Shown here: in pieces, positions 1-10,578 of the stretch
Layout of the letters: every line of letters starts with the position of its first letter
How positions within the stretch are numbered: position 1 is the first letter of the stretch
DNA from: Peronospora farinosa
Lineage: Eukaryota; Oomycota; Peronosporomycetes; Peronosporales; Peronosporaceae
Direction: 5' to 3'
DNA length: 64,000 nucleotides
Assembly (NCBI GenBank): GCA_947646735.1
Contig: CANTFK010000968.1
Span: 1 to 64,000 of the forward strand
The notes under the pieces: model-generated
Seen by the model: the letters and a program-made list of their open reading frames with translations, nothing else
Database searches by the model: none
Told to the model about the DNA's origin: nothing
Made by a program: the position numbers and the translations under genes

Positions 1-195
1 CTGAAGACAACAAAAGAGATGAAACTCAAGATGAACATCGAAGAAGAGATGATGTTATTACGGTGACAAGTTGGAGTGACTTAGACTTTGCGGCAGACAA
101 GTCCGACCGTAAGTCAATAATCGGTGGAGTACTTACGGTGAGTGGAGTTATCGTGCATTAAATTTGCTAAAAGCAGACCGAAGCTATCCTTGTAT
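1..195 (+). pseudogene. Ty1/copia RNase H fragment
   Basis: Reading from about position 51 gives a stretch with SWSDLDFAADKSDRKSIIGG followed by VLTVSGVIVH. This matches the copia RNase H block in which a conserved D-D pair precedes DRKS-x-GG and a serine-glycine turn. Two in-frame stops follow at about 162 and 171, before KQTEAIL, so the fragment is dead. It runs off the left edge of the window. At position 196 it is cut by the TGTAACGGGG start of a gypsy LTR, so copia sequence was the target of element A. The copia assignment rests on this short motif only. Confidence 0.6.
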
Positions 196-1739
196 TGTAA
201 CGGGGTGAGCCCGTTACATAATATTGACACTTATATGAAGTGTCAATACAAATATTATTATAACAAACTAGGGTGTGTACCCGTCGTTTCGACGGACATG
301 GTTTTGTGCTAATAATAAATTTATAGGGGTGTTCCCGTCGTTTCGACCGATAGGAGCGCAAATTTGACGCTGATCTTATAGTGACTTAAGTATTAATTAG
401 CTCTAAAGGTAATGTGTATGAAGATCAATGTATTTATGTCGTTACGAAAGTTGGGGTATCACCCGTCGTTCGACGAACATGGTCTGCCTTTTGACCTGTA
501 AACTCATCATTTAACGTTAAATATTTCGATTGACTCAGGGTAAAGATGGATACGAAGGCCAATGTGCACTCGTCTATTCTTCAATTTTTCATTTGATCAC
601 CCGTCGTTCCAACGATACGAAGGAGTATATACAGGCTTTTTATGCGCAACAATCTGCTAGGATGTTTACCCGTCGTTCCGACGGTGCATATTAGATTATA
701 AAGGCACTTTAAGCGCAGTGATTTGCTTTAGTGTTCACCCGTTGGACATCCGTGCAAAAATTACGCTAATAGTATATGGGCAACTTTAACGCAGCGTTTC
801 GTTAGGGCATTCACCGGTCGTTCCGACAGTGCAAAGTAACATATATATGCATTATTTACTAAAATACCGGGTCGGCTAAGGTTATAGTGATGGGTATGAA
901 ACTCAATGTGTACCCGTCGTTCAATGCATTTTCCATTTAATTATATAGCGAAATATAGCATAATGGACTAATGAATTTTACTATACAAATTTTCTAGTCG
1001 TGATACCCATTTCTATAAATGGATTTCCCGACGAAATATATTGCTACACCTGATACATATTACTAATAAAAAATATAAGTGATGGAATCTACTTACATTA
1101 ATGCAAATAAGTAGTTGTGTTCATCCGACGTTTCGACGGATTGGTGCACAAATTCTACGCTGACAGTGTTTAAATGTATCAATTTCCTTTTTTATCAGGT
1201 TGCTTTACGTAGGTGTTGACCCGTCGTTCCGACGTATAGGTGCACAAATTCTACGCTGACAGTATTTAAGTTTGTTACTTTCCTAAGAATATCAGGTTGC
1301 TTTACGTAGGAAATGACCCGTCGTTCCGACGGAAAGGTGTACAAATTCTACGCTGACAGTCTATAAATTTATTACTTTCCTTTGAATTTTAGATTGCTTT
1401 ACGAAAGCTGATAAGTATGAAAGTTAATAAAGTCGGTATACTGAACCATTAAATTTTAGATATCTGGTAAAGTCACGTCATTGTGACTATGATGTCAATG
1501 GGTAAAAAAGTCAGGATGTACCTGTCGATGTCGGTATATGTATTGACATGCCAGTTGGTATAACAGATTGTCCCTCTGCCAGCCAATGGCGTGTCAGTAT
1601 ACCTGCCATTTCACAGGTCAATGTGTACCCGTCGTTTCGCAGGTCTATGTGTACCCGTCGTTTCGTCGGACACAGTAAGCGAAGTCTGTCGTTTGATATT
1701 CGTACCCATCTCTTTACTTCTATATATGCTGGTTCAATA

Positions 1740-2100
1740 AGGATAAGGTTATCGGTATAAAGGTGGATGTAAACCCGTCGTTCCGTCATGTAGAATATCT
1801 GGTTGACTCAGGTAAATAAATAAGTATAATGCATTACATTCGAGTCGATTCGCTTATTGTAACTGCATCCACTTGAACCGGATCACTACGCTTGCTTTTG
1901 CCACGTTGAAGTGTATTAGTTGAGCCCTGAGTCCATGTTGCAAAAAACGAAGTGAAAGTATGTGTCTCATCTAATATATCTAAGAAATGATGTGTTTGAT
2001 ATTGCAATATGTAATGATGCATATGAACATTTATGTGTGCCATTGTTTTGTATATTGATTTTATATATAGAAGCACGATATATGGACACCCGGGGATGGA
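1740..2100 (+). repeat. Inner inverted-repeat arm, left
   Basis: This pairs with about 2600-2960 on the opposite strand. Shared landmarks are the pathway from AAGGTGGATGTAA through the CCGTCATGTAGAATAT block to a TGCTTTTGCCACGTTGAAG block. Open frames of 80 codons on each arm (1834-2076 minus and 2622-2864 plus) are copies of one another and reflect the repeat rather than a gene. Confidence 0.8.
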
Positions 2101-2422
2101 CTAAATTTTATAATGAAAATCTCCTCATGTAACAATACATACAAAATGCAGATACAATACATATGGGTCACATCACTTATTGTAACTAACTCCGATATAA
2201 TCTGATAAGAACGCTTGCTTTTGCCAGCTTTCTAGTGCATTATTTAAGCACTGAGCCCATGAATTAAAATGATGATGAAGCATGTGTCTTATCTTATATT
2301 TATAAATAAGCTGCATTTATATAAAATATGAACACGTATGTGTGCAATCGCTTCGTATATTAAATGTTATAGATAGAAGCACGACCTATAAACACTCTGT
2401 TATGGAGATCTGCATAGTAACT

Positions 2423-2590
2423 TCTATATAATAAAAGAATTGTGTCCGTCCGTCCGTCCGTAGTGCTCCTTTTCCGGCATTCGGATTGGCTAAATTATGT
2501 TTTCGTTTTAATTTTGGATTGGCTGATTTTGCATTTTTTGGCTCATTTTGCAATGGCTAACTATGCATTTTTGTATCGATAATTACATGT
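2423..2590 (+). repeat. TCTATATAATAAAAG / GTCCGTCCGTCC terminal repeat, copy 1
   Basis: The unit starts TCTATATAATAAAAGAATTG. It is followed by a run of GTCC units, a CTTTTCCGGCATTCGG block and several ATTGGCT repeats. A second copy lies at 4635-4760 and an inverted one at about 5885-6022. The TC start with a conserved A+T-rich head is reminiscent of a Helitron 5' end. No CTRR-type 3' end, Rep or helicase sequence was found, and the bases before the TC are not A. Confidence 0.45.
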
Positions 2591-2599
2591 GTAGATCTC

Positions 2600-2960
2600 C
2601 ATAACAGAGTCTCTATATGTCGTGCTTCTATCTATAACACTAATATACGAAACAATGGCACCCATAAATGTTCATATGCATCATTACATATTGCAATATC
2701 AAACACATCATTTCTTAGATATATTAGATGAGACACATACTTTCACTTCGTTTTTTGCAACATGGACTCAGGGCTCAACTAATACACTTCAACGTGGCAA
2801 AAGCAAGCGTAGTGATCCGGTTCAAGTGGATGCAGTTACAATAAGCGAATCGACTCGAATGTAATGCATTATACTTATTTATTTACCTGAGTCAACCAAA
2901 TATTCTACATGACGGGCTTACATCCACCTTTATAGCGATAATTTTACCTTATTAAACCGC
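2600..2960 (-). repeat. Inner inverted-repeat arm, right
   Basis: This is the reverse-complement partner of about 1740-2100. The spacer between the arms also contains a short inverted pair around ACTCTGTTATGGAGATCTG (near 2395 and near 2590). Between these lies a copy of the TCTATATAATAAAAG terminus. Confidence 0.8.
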
Positions 2961-4634
2961 ATATATAGAAGTAAAGAGATGGGTACGAAGATCAAACGAC
3001 GACTTCGCTTACTTTGTCCGTTGGAACGACGGGTACACATGGTCGTGCGAAACGACAGGTACACATTGACCAGCGTCGACAGGTAGACGTTGACTTTCAT
3101 ACTTATTGACTTCATATGTATCAATTACCTGACTCAACCAGAATAATAAGTGGGTACGAAGATTATCTAGCAGATGGTTGCTCACCATGTTCGTCGGAAC
3201 GACGAGTTACCATCCCTATTTTAAGATATATGGTGGGCTAGGGTTCTATCAGCGTAGATTCGCGCACCTATCCTTCGGAACAACGGGCACTATCATAAAG
3301 CTGCACACAGGCAAAAAGGTGTATTAAAAATTGATTGACACACATAGAAAAAATTATATTCGGTCCTGTATACATAATTACATCTGTCTATTCGGTCGGC
3401 ACGCTACTATCCGTCGGAACGACGAATACACATTGAATCTCATACCCATTACTTTACCTTAACATTGTAAGGGAATATGTTGGATTCGAAGGTCAAAAGG
3501 CAAACTTTAGTCACCATTTCCGTTGGAACGACGAGTACACATTGACCTTTATATCACCATTTTAATGTAGTCAACCAAATTGGTAAAAAGATGACTAAAG
3601 GTCAGTATATACCCAGCGTCGACTTGCGCACTATATCCGTCTGAATGACGGGTATACATCCTAGCAAATCGGGGCGTTTGACGCGCCCACATTTTATACT
3701 TTGCACCATCAAATCGACGGGTAAACACCATAAAAGAGGTGGGTCAATGAAACATGGTGCTATCGTCCATCGATTTACTAGCGTGCAGGAATTATCTACA
3801 AGCAAATGACTGTATATCAACGCGTTACAGAAATTCGCTAATGTGTATCCGGTGAAACGACGGGTTTACATTGGCCTAAATACACATTGACTTTGATAAC
3901 TATTAATTTACCTAATTCAACCTGAAATTCTAAGCAGAGTGATTGACCAGTATACATGTACTGTAGGGGTACCCGTCGGAACGACGGGTAAATACCCTAG
4001 CAATTTGTTGCGATATACATACTACTTTGCACCGTCGGTACAACGGATGAACACCCAAAATAATACAATATGCTATTAGCGTAGAGTTCGCTGTCGTTTC
4101 CGTCGAATCGACAGGCACACAATTTAGCAGCGTCGACTTCGCGCAGCGTTCCATCGAAACGACGTGATATAAACTCAATAGAGATATTATTTTTGTAGAC
4201 TTCGCGTACTAATTTGCGGAAATGACGGGTGAACACCCTAGCCAATCGCTGCGTTAAAGATGCCTATATATGCAACTTCGTACCGTTGGAACGACGGGTG
4301 ATGAAATGATAAATTGACGAAACGTCGAGTACACATTGATTTTCGTATCCATCTTTACCCTAAGTCAATCTAATAATCGAACGTATGTTGATGGGTTTAC
4401 AGGTCAAAAGGTAGACCATGTTCGTTGAAACGTCGGGTAAACACCCTAACTTTTGAAACGACAGGTATACATTGACCTTCATACACATTACCTTTTATAA
4501 CTAATCAATTATATAATTCAATATACGATTAGCGTCAAATTTGTGCACCTATCGGTCGAAACGACGGGAACACCCCTATATATGTACTAAAAACATGAAA
4601 CCATGTCCGTCGGAACGACGGGTAAATACCCTCG

Positions 4635-4760
4635 TCTATATAATAAAAGAATTGTGTCCGTCCGTCCGTCCGTAGTGCTCCTTTTCCGGCATTTGGATTG
4701 GCTATTTTTGTATTATTTACTAATTTTGCATTGGCTGATATTGTATTTTTCATTGATAAT
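4635..4760 (+). repeat. TCTATATAATAAAAG / GTCCGTCCGTCC terminal repeat, copy 2
   Basis: This is the same head, GTCC run and CTTTTCCGGCATTTGG block as copy 1. It lies inside the right arm of the foldback region, directly after a CCGTCGGAACGACGGGT hairpin motif. The sequence after about 4700 differs from copy 1 although it keeps the ATTGGCT-rich character. Confidence 0.45.
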
Positions 4761-5884
4761 AATAACCTGAGCAGATTTGCATACGAAATGGTGGGTACAC
4801 ATCAACCTTCTACCCATCTTTACATATACACTGTAGCTATATCGAACACAGCATATAATTAGAATTTCTGATTAGACACATGCTTTCGATTTGTTTCAAA
4901 AACACATGAGTTCAGTGCTTTGACATTACACTAAATGTGGTTAAAGCAAGCGTTGTCACTAGGTTGAACTGGAATAAGTTCCAATAAGCGAAGTGACCCA
5001 TATGTATTGTATATTACCTATTAATGTACCAAAGTCTATCAAATATATAAGTAAATAGATAGGTACGAAAATCAAAAAAGTAGACTTCACTCTCCATGTC
5101 CGTCGAAACGACATATACACACTGACCTTCCTACACATTGGCTTTCGTTCTTATATCTTATAAATTAATTCTAAGATATTCTACGTTAAATGACGGGCCA
5201 GTATACTATTAGCGGAGAGTTCGAACACTTATGCGTCGGAACGACGGGGAGCATTAACAAGCTGCACTTTGGCTAAAAGAAGCTTAAAAAAGCTGTTTAA
5301 CACACCAACATTCAGTTCTTTTAGAAAAACATTGTTTTATGCTCGGTCCGCGCGCGTTACCGTCGAGAAGACGGGCATACATCCAAGCGAAGCGTTGCGT
5401 TTTTTAAGTGTGCCTCTATATACTACCAGCATATGCTTCATGCGCAATTTTCGTCGGAACGACAACTTTACACCCTAGCAAATTGCTACGTTTAAGATGC
5501 CTATATATACTACTTCGTATTGTAGAACGACGGGTGATCAATGAAACATGTACGGATCGACAAGTCCACATTAACCTTCAAATCCATCTTTACCCTAAGT
5601 CGATTTAATTTTTTAATACAAAATGATTAATTTACAGGCCAAAAGGCAGACCATGTTCGTCGAAACAACGGGTGAACACCCTAACCTTCGAAACGACAGG
5701 CACACATTGACCTTCATGCACATTACCTTTCGAACTAATCAATTATATAAGTCAATATACGATCAGCGTCAAATTTGTGCACCTATCGGTCGAAACGACG
5801 GGAACACCCCTATATATGTACTAATAACAGCAAAAAGCATGTCCGTCGGAACGACGGGTGAGCACCCTAGTTTATCAATACAAA

Positions 5885-6022
5885 AATGTATAGTCAGCAA
5901 TTGCAAAATGAGCCAAAAATGCAAAATCAGCCAATGCAAAATTAGCGAATAATGTAAAAGTAGCCAATCCGAATGCCGGAAAAGGAGCGCCCGGACGGAC
6001 GGACACTATTCTTTTATAAGAT
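5885..6022 (-). repeat. Terminal repeat, copy 3 (inverted), right end of the foldback region
   Basis: Read on the minus strand from 6022 this gives CTATCTTATAAAAGAATAG, the GTCCGTCC run, the CTTTTCCGGCATTCGG block and ATTGGCT repeats, and leads into the outermost hairpin motif. It forms the right boundary of the insertion in the element A LTR. The left boundary lacks it. Confidence 0.5.
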
Positions 6023-6313
6023 AGTTAATATTTGACAATATTATCTTTTATTATAATTTTGTCCCTAATTCTCCTTAAAGTTGGAGATGCCCTTTAATTG
6101 GTTGTTATGGGCCATCATATCAACCAACGCGCTGACCAATGACCGATATACGCGCGCAATGAGTGGAGGACAAGTTGTCAACATACATAGTTGTAGTTTG
6201 ACATAGTTAAATAGGTTATAACAGATTGGTTTTATTAGATAGTTAACTATATTAAATACAGTTTTTCTTTTCCTCTACTTCTAAGCGTTTGTTTAGTTGA
6301 TAAGCTTCCTCTG

Positions 6314-6392
6314 CTCACGTGTACGTGAGGTTCTGAGGCACCTGCTTTCACGGTAATCAGTGAAAGTAGACTATACTGTAATCAGTATAGTC
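6314..6392 (+). promoter_or_regulatory. Three consecutive perfect hairpins in the A LTR
   Basis: The hairpins are 6314-6320 with 6323-6329 (7 bp, 2-nt loop), 6345-6351 with 6360-6366 (7 bp), and 6369-6378 with 6383-6392 (10 bp, loop TAAT). The last two share a GTAATCAGT core. They lie just before the LTR end, in the region expected to become the 5' leader of the transcript. Confidence 0.6.
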
Positions 6393-6412
6393 GGAGGGTG
6401 CCCCATTACACC

Positions 6413-6431
6413 TGGTAGCACTTCGTGGTCC
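6413..6431 (+). other. Primer-binding site, element A
   Basis: TGGTAGCACTTCGTGGTCC starts 2 nt after the LTR end, in the position where a tRNA 3' end ending in GTGCTACCA would anneal. The same site, with small changes, follows the LTRs of C, D and F, so these four families share a primer tRNA. Confidence 0.65.
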
Positions 6432-6457
6432 GTTCAGCGACCACCGCACCATCCGCT

Positions 6458-7612
6458 ATGGAATCAGCGGGTGATAATTTCCACCATTTGAGTGACCTCG
6501 AATGGAATGCGGTTCAGCGTTTGGCTGGAACCATCGGCAACCCTGCCGTTGGTGCCATGTTGCTCTCTCTTAGCGAAGACGACCAACATGCAACCATCGC
6601 CAAGTTCATACAACATGAACTTGACGAAGTTTTAGAAAAACTCACCTTGCTACAGGAGCAAGGTTCTCAACAGGTTGGCCTGTTGAGAGAACAAGGCGCT
6701 TAAAAAGCTGACTTGTTGATCCAGCAGGGTGCTCAACAGTCTGAACTGTTGAGACAACAGCAGGCTAGTGCTGTTGCTGCCGTGTCGACGTATACACGTC
6801 GACCCGAGTCCTTGAAGATTGATGTCTCCAAGTACAAGGCAGTCGAAAGCGACTCCTTGTTAAGATGGTTCGTCGAGCTCGACGATGCCATTGAGGCTCG
6901 ACGCATCGATGACGATGCGATGAAGGTCAAGTTCGCCATGTCGAACTTGGCAGGACGTGCCAAAGCTTGGGCCTTAGGGCTCAAACTGCACGACCCATAC
7001 GTTTTCCCAACGTATGACGTCTTCAAGGCGCGGCTCAAACACACGTTTGAACCGCCTCGCGCCGAATTCAGGGCTCGGTAAGCTCCTGGATTCGAAACAG
7101 GGTAAGCGTGATATACACGCTTACGCCCAACACGTACGATATCTCGTTAGCTGTATCGTACTGAACCCAATAGATGAACACACGCAGGTTACTGTGTTCA
7201 TCAAGGGCCGGCAGATGATCCTGTCAAGACCCACCTGTTCCGCTTGGAACTAGAATCGCTGGATCAAACGATCTCTGCAGCGGAACAGGAGGACTTTATC
7301 CTACAACAGGCTCACGTCCACTCGGGGTCCTATCGTCCACCGAGACGAAAGGAGTGCGGAGGTCCGAACCAATGGACCTCTCCTATGTAGAGAGCGAGCG
7401 ACCTCGATCTCCAGGATACAAGCGATTGCAAAAGTGCAATCGCTGTCAGAAGTTGGGCCACTACGCTTATGAGTGTAGTGCCCCACGCCCAGTGTCTCGT
7501 AACACTGGAAGTGACGATCGTCCGTCATCCGAGATGGCCAGAGACGTAAGTCCCACGTTGCTGCGAAATCGCAACAACGTGGTGGACCATCAAAAAACGT
7601 TCGGGGTCAGTA
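6458..7612 (+). pseudogene. gag: Gag of element A, frameshifted
   Basis: This encodes the structural polyprotein of a Ty3/gypsy element. I start it at the ATG at 6458. An N-terminal helical region with repeated LLxxQGAQQxxLL units is interrupted by a TAA at 6701-6703. A capsid-like region follows, with NLAGRAKAWALGL, then HTFEPPRAEFRAR where the family has a FEPP motif. Frame breaks occur near 7080 and between 7250 and 7350. The nucleocapsid knuckle CNRCQKLGHYAYEC (CX2CX4HX4C) is intact around 7435. The last codons read SKNVRGQ and end at a TAG inside the frameshift hairpin. The copy cannot make full-length Gag. Confidence 0.75.
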
Positions 7613-7632
7613 GGGGCGGAGCGCCCTACTGA
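7592..7632 (+). promoter_or_regulatory. -1 ribosomal frameshift signal, element A
   Basis: The slippery heptamer A AAA AAC is at 7592-7598. An 8-nt spacer follows, then a 9-bp hairpin (7607-7615 with 7624-7632). The zero frame (TCA AAA AAC) ends at a TAG within the 5' arm. A -1 slip enters the open protease frame at 7664-8248 without meeting a stop. The first stem pair is T-A, where the other three elements have C-G. Confidence 0.75.
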
Positions 7633-7663
7633 TCCAGCAACGTCAAGAGAGTTCGCGGGACTC

Positions 7664-8248
7664 TTGACGAAGGTTGCTCCCAACACACAGTCACTGTGTG
7701 TTGCCTCTCCCAGTGATGAGGTATCCCTCATCACCTTGAAGATCGAAGTGACAAAGAACATGTCACTTCGCGCCCTAGTTGATTGTGGGGCTTCGAACAA
7801 CTTTGTTCGGCGCCAATCGCTAGATGATCGTAGGCTCAAATATGTTGCGCGCGAGACCCCTCCAACGAGGATGACGGTGCGCCTTGCAACTGGCGCATCC
7901 GTAACAGTAAAGAAACGTATAGTGGGAGTCCACTACACGCTTGAAGGCAAAAAGTACGATGATGATTTCATCGTACTTGACCTGGATGACAAATTTAATG
8001 TAATCCTAGGATTACCATGGCTCAGAAGGTACGAGCCATGGGTCAGCTGGCAGCATCGAACCGTGAAGATGCCTGCTGCTTGTTCATCAGATGGCCATCT
8101 GATGAACGTCTTTGGAGTGGTCACAAGCGTGAAAACGTGGGAGTCGACCAGAGGAACGAGACTTGGCCAGGGCCGCCCGAAGCGTCTCGCTGTCGTCGCT
8201 GAAGTCGTCTTCCGAAGATCCCAGAATGACAGGAGAGTGACAGCCTGA
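7664..8248 (+). pseudogene. Aspartic protease region of element A
   Basis: This is the retropepsin-type protease that processes the polyprotein. The active-site motif reads LVDCGASNNFV, that is D-C-G-A in place of the usual D-S/T-G-A. The second conserved block, VILGLPWLRRYEPWVSW, closes the fold. The frame is reached by the -1 signal at 7592. It is open for about 194 codons and ends soon after the domain. No reverse transcriptase follows, because the element is replaced by element B sequence within the next 50-600 bp. Confidence 0.75.
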
Positions 8249-8283
8249 GACTCCCGCCAGCGGTATCGCGGAAGTGTCGGGTC

Positions 8284-8739
8284 TCAAGACTTGGAAAATT
8301 TGGTAGGCACGCGGGATGACTTCCGCCTGGACCGTTTACAGAGAGCTTTTGCCGGCCTTGAAGGCGGACATACGGCCCGAGGCGAAGCCGACGAAGAAGG
8401 AGCTGGTCCTGGGGGTGCCCATCGGTGAAGTCGACGTGGTCGAGATCTGCTGCAAGAAGAGAGTAACAGCTCTGAATGTTGTCGATCTTCCATCGCAGCG
8501 GTCCACCGGTACCGTCTCGTGCTGAAGAGCTTAGCGGAGTTGGACCACCAGCCAGGAATTATCGCATAACGTCTCTTCCAAACGTTTACAACGGGTGGCC
8601 AATAAGTGGCCGAAGGGGGGACGACACCTAGCCGACCCTCGCAGTCCTCTATGCGGCGATATTGCGCGTCCACGAGAGATTGCAGTTCCTGCAGAGCTAC
8701 ACGCAAGTCGACTGGTGCGGAAGATGGATTGTCGGCCAT
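8284..8739 (-). pseudogene. Candidate antisense coiled-coil ORF in the 3' part of element B
   Basis: The minus strand is open for about 151 codons from an ATG at 8739. The start reads MADNPSSAPVDL and is followed by a probable coiled coil (LRVALQELQSLVDAQYRRIE). The remainder becomes arginine/serine-rich and may be out of frame. It points away from B's 3' LTR, 391 bp upstream of it, as do the antisense frames of D and F/I. I found no recognisable domain. The downstream frame may be fortuitous. Confidence 0.3.
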
Positions 8740-8899
8740 GGAGACCGACGTTGCGGAAGTATCGGTCGTCTTTGCAGGAGGCAAAACGGTGAAGAGAGGA
8801 GGCTATTAACGGCGACTATTTCGGCGGAACTCAAAGGTAAGGAGACTGGCCCGGATGGTCGACCAAGGACGCCTCTTCGAATGGAGGGTCAACCGAGAG

Positions 8900-10578
8900 G
8901 TGCGGGGACGATCGAGGTCGGCTCTTTAGAAGGTGGGTCAGCGGACGATGGGTCAGCAGATGGTGGGTCAGTAGACGGCGGGCCAGAACCAGGGGAAGAC
9001 ATGGCTGGAACGACACGAGTTAGAGATGGACGATCAACAAAGGGGACAGTAAAGGACTCACGTGACGAAGGAAGTGAAGATATACGCGTGCTCAAATAGC
9101 TGTACGACTGAGAAAGTGCAGGGGGCGGCTGTGGTGAAGTGCTGTTTTTGCGATATGGGGACCTCATAATCCAGTTGGATTCGGAGTATAGGCCGTGGGT
9201 CAGAAAAAAGAGACCAGAGATACAGAGGCCTCGAGGGGGAGCGGCCGTTGCGGAGAACAATTTGCTGGACCCGTAGAAGTAGAAACAGTATCAGGGTACT
9301 GGTTAACCAATACCAAAGGGAGTTGACAATGGCCCTTTATTGATCGACCCGGCCCCTCAATGGTAGACCCGGGTCCCTCGTCGGTCGACCTCGGCCTCTC
9401 GTCGGTAGACCTGGATCCCTCATTGGTTGACCCGGTCCCTCATTGGTAGACCAGGGTCAGTCGTCGGTCGACCTCGTCCCCTCGTCGGTCGCCCATGGTC
9501 CCTCATTGGTCCACTCGGTTTCTCATTGGTAGAACAGTGTTCCTCGTCTGTCGACCCGGTCCCTCGTTGGTAGACCTGGGTCCCTCATTGGTTGACCCGG
9601 TCCTTCATTGGTTGACTAGGGTCCCTCGTCGGTCGACCTGGTCCCTCATTGGTAGAGCAAGGTCCCTCGTCTGTCGTCCCGGTCCCTCGTTGGTAGACCT
9701 GGGTCCCTCAATGGTTGACCCGGTCCCTCATTGGTAGACTGGGGTCCCTCGTCAGTCGACCTGGTCCCTCATTGGTAGACCAAGGTCCCTCGTCTGTCGA
9801 CCCGGTTCCTCGTTGGTAGACCTGGTTCCCTCATCGGCCGACCTAGATACCTCGTCGGTCGACCTTGAACCCTCGGGGCTCAGACACTCCTGACCAGTTA
9901 ACACAAGGATCTGACCAGTCGACGCAAGGAATCAGAGCTTCGGGTTAGGATAAAGTAACGGAGTTAAAAGGATAGGACTATATTAAAGACTACTCATTTG
10001 CGATCTACGTGGCACGACTCCGTCACCCAAGAAGAACTTGCTCTAAGTTACTCACTGTTCCGGGAAGGGATATATTTTGGCCCCCCCGTCGAAGACAGTT
10101 GTGTAGCGAAGTTCAAGCGCGAATAGAGCTCCAGGATATATTTGGCCTGTGAGCTCGTTCGAGTAGCAACACCCCCAAGACCCGATATCGCAAGCGGCAT
10201 TCCTTACCTCACGGTCCGGGAGCAACGTAAAGGTCAGGTGGTTGATACCCCTGAAACAGAAGGAAAAGGCCAGGGACGACAAGCGTCCCTGAAGAATTTG
10301 GCTCCAAGTCAACTTTCGACAAGGTCGATCGAGTGGCCACCTACCGGCCAACCGAGTGAAGCATATCCACTCGAGGCCCCCCAGATCTACCTCCCTCAAG
10401 GTAGACGTCTACATCCTCACCAAGCCTTCTGAAGAGTGCAACCCGCCAGCCGACGGGTACACAAGGCGAGAAGAAGGTCCATACGCGGCATCGGGGTACC
10501 CCCTCCGACAGCCGGCAGTCCGGCACAGTAAGTGGTTTGGGGTCTCATCATACAACTATGAGAACCCAATCCATCACA
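8900..10578 (+). mobile_element. Element B: gypsy 3' end and LTR (E/G family)
   Basis: The stretch 8900-9129 matches the segment before the 3' LTR of element E (38020-38225), including repeated GGTGGGTCAG units. A polypurine tract precedes the LTR (9117-9129, GCAGGGGGCGGC). The LTR runs 9130-10578, from TGTGGTGAAGTG to a mutated ATCCATCACA end. It holds the longest minisatellite of the family (about 9340-9880, roughly 26 units of about 21 bp). The 5' part of the element is absent, so B is a truncated copy next to A. Confidence 0.75.
9340..9880 (+). repeat. Approximately 21-bp LTR minisatellite, longest copy
   Basis: The units resemble GGTCCCTCATTGGTAGACC, alternating with forms holding the palindrome GGTCGACC. 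The same array recurs in every LTR of this family: about 15845-16130, 19045-19390, 22306-22650, the reverse strand at 25050-25345 and 27880-28165, 29040-29250, and 38440-38650. Unit number varies between copies. Confidence 0.85.

Larger units (their letters stand above)
265..6022. mobile_element. Foldback-like element made of dispersed CCGTCG/CGACGG hairpins
   Basis: The left half (265 to about 2400) carries many copies of CCGTCGTTCCGACGG or its TTT-loop variant, roughly every 60-200 bp. The right half (about 2600-5870) carries the reverse complement, with GAA or AAA in the loop. The two halves are therefore inverted arms. The inner arms are near-identical: about 1740-2100 pairs with about 2600-2960, and a stretch of 66 codons translates identically from both. 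The outermost unit (AAACTAGGGTG, then hairpin motifs) also matches in inverted orientation at 265 and about 5870. The right arm is longer and contains an internal duplication (about 4390-4630 resembles about 5620-5870). No protein domain is visible. The size and long inverted arms suggest a foldback or MULE-like element. The target duplication could not be fixed, because the right side carries about 140 bp absent from the left. Confidence 0.6.
196..6410 (+). mobile_element. Element A 5' LTR (gypsy), split by a foldback-like insertion
   Basis: The LTR begins TGTAACGGGG at 196 and ends CCCCATTACA at 6410. A primer-binding site follows 2 nt later. The LTR proper is 196-about 264 plus about 6023-6410. 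The middle is a foreign inverted-repeat element. The intact layout is confirmed by a minus-strand relative at 61984-62781, which continues from the stretch around 264 directly into the stretch around 6023. The 3' part holds three consecutive perfect hairpins (6314-6329, 6345-6366, 6369-6392). Confidence 0.75.

Noticed and set aside
1834..2864. Two matching 80-codon ORFs on opposite strands as a duplicated gene
   Set aside because: They are mirror images within an AT-rich inverted repeat, have no domain and lack codon-like composition; the repeat explains them.
265..6022. CRISPR-like array from regularly repeated CCGTCG hairpins
   Set aside because: Spacing is irregular, the intervening sequences are themselves repeated, the orientation flips midway, and the context is eukaryotic.
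9495..9737. Open frames reading SLVDLGPSLVDP-type repeats, here and in every related LTR
   Set aside because: They are translations of the approximately 21-bp minisatellite, whose length happens to keep frames open.
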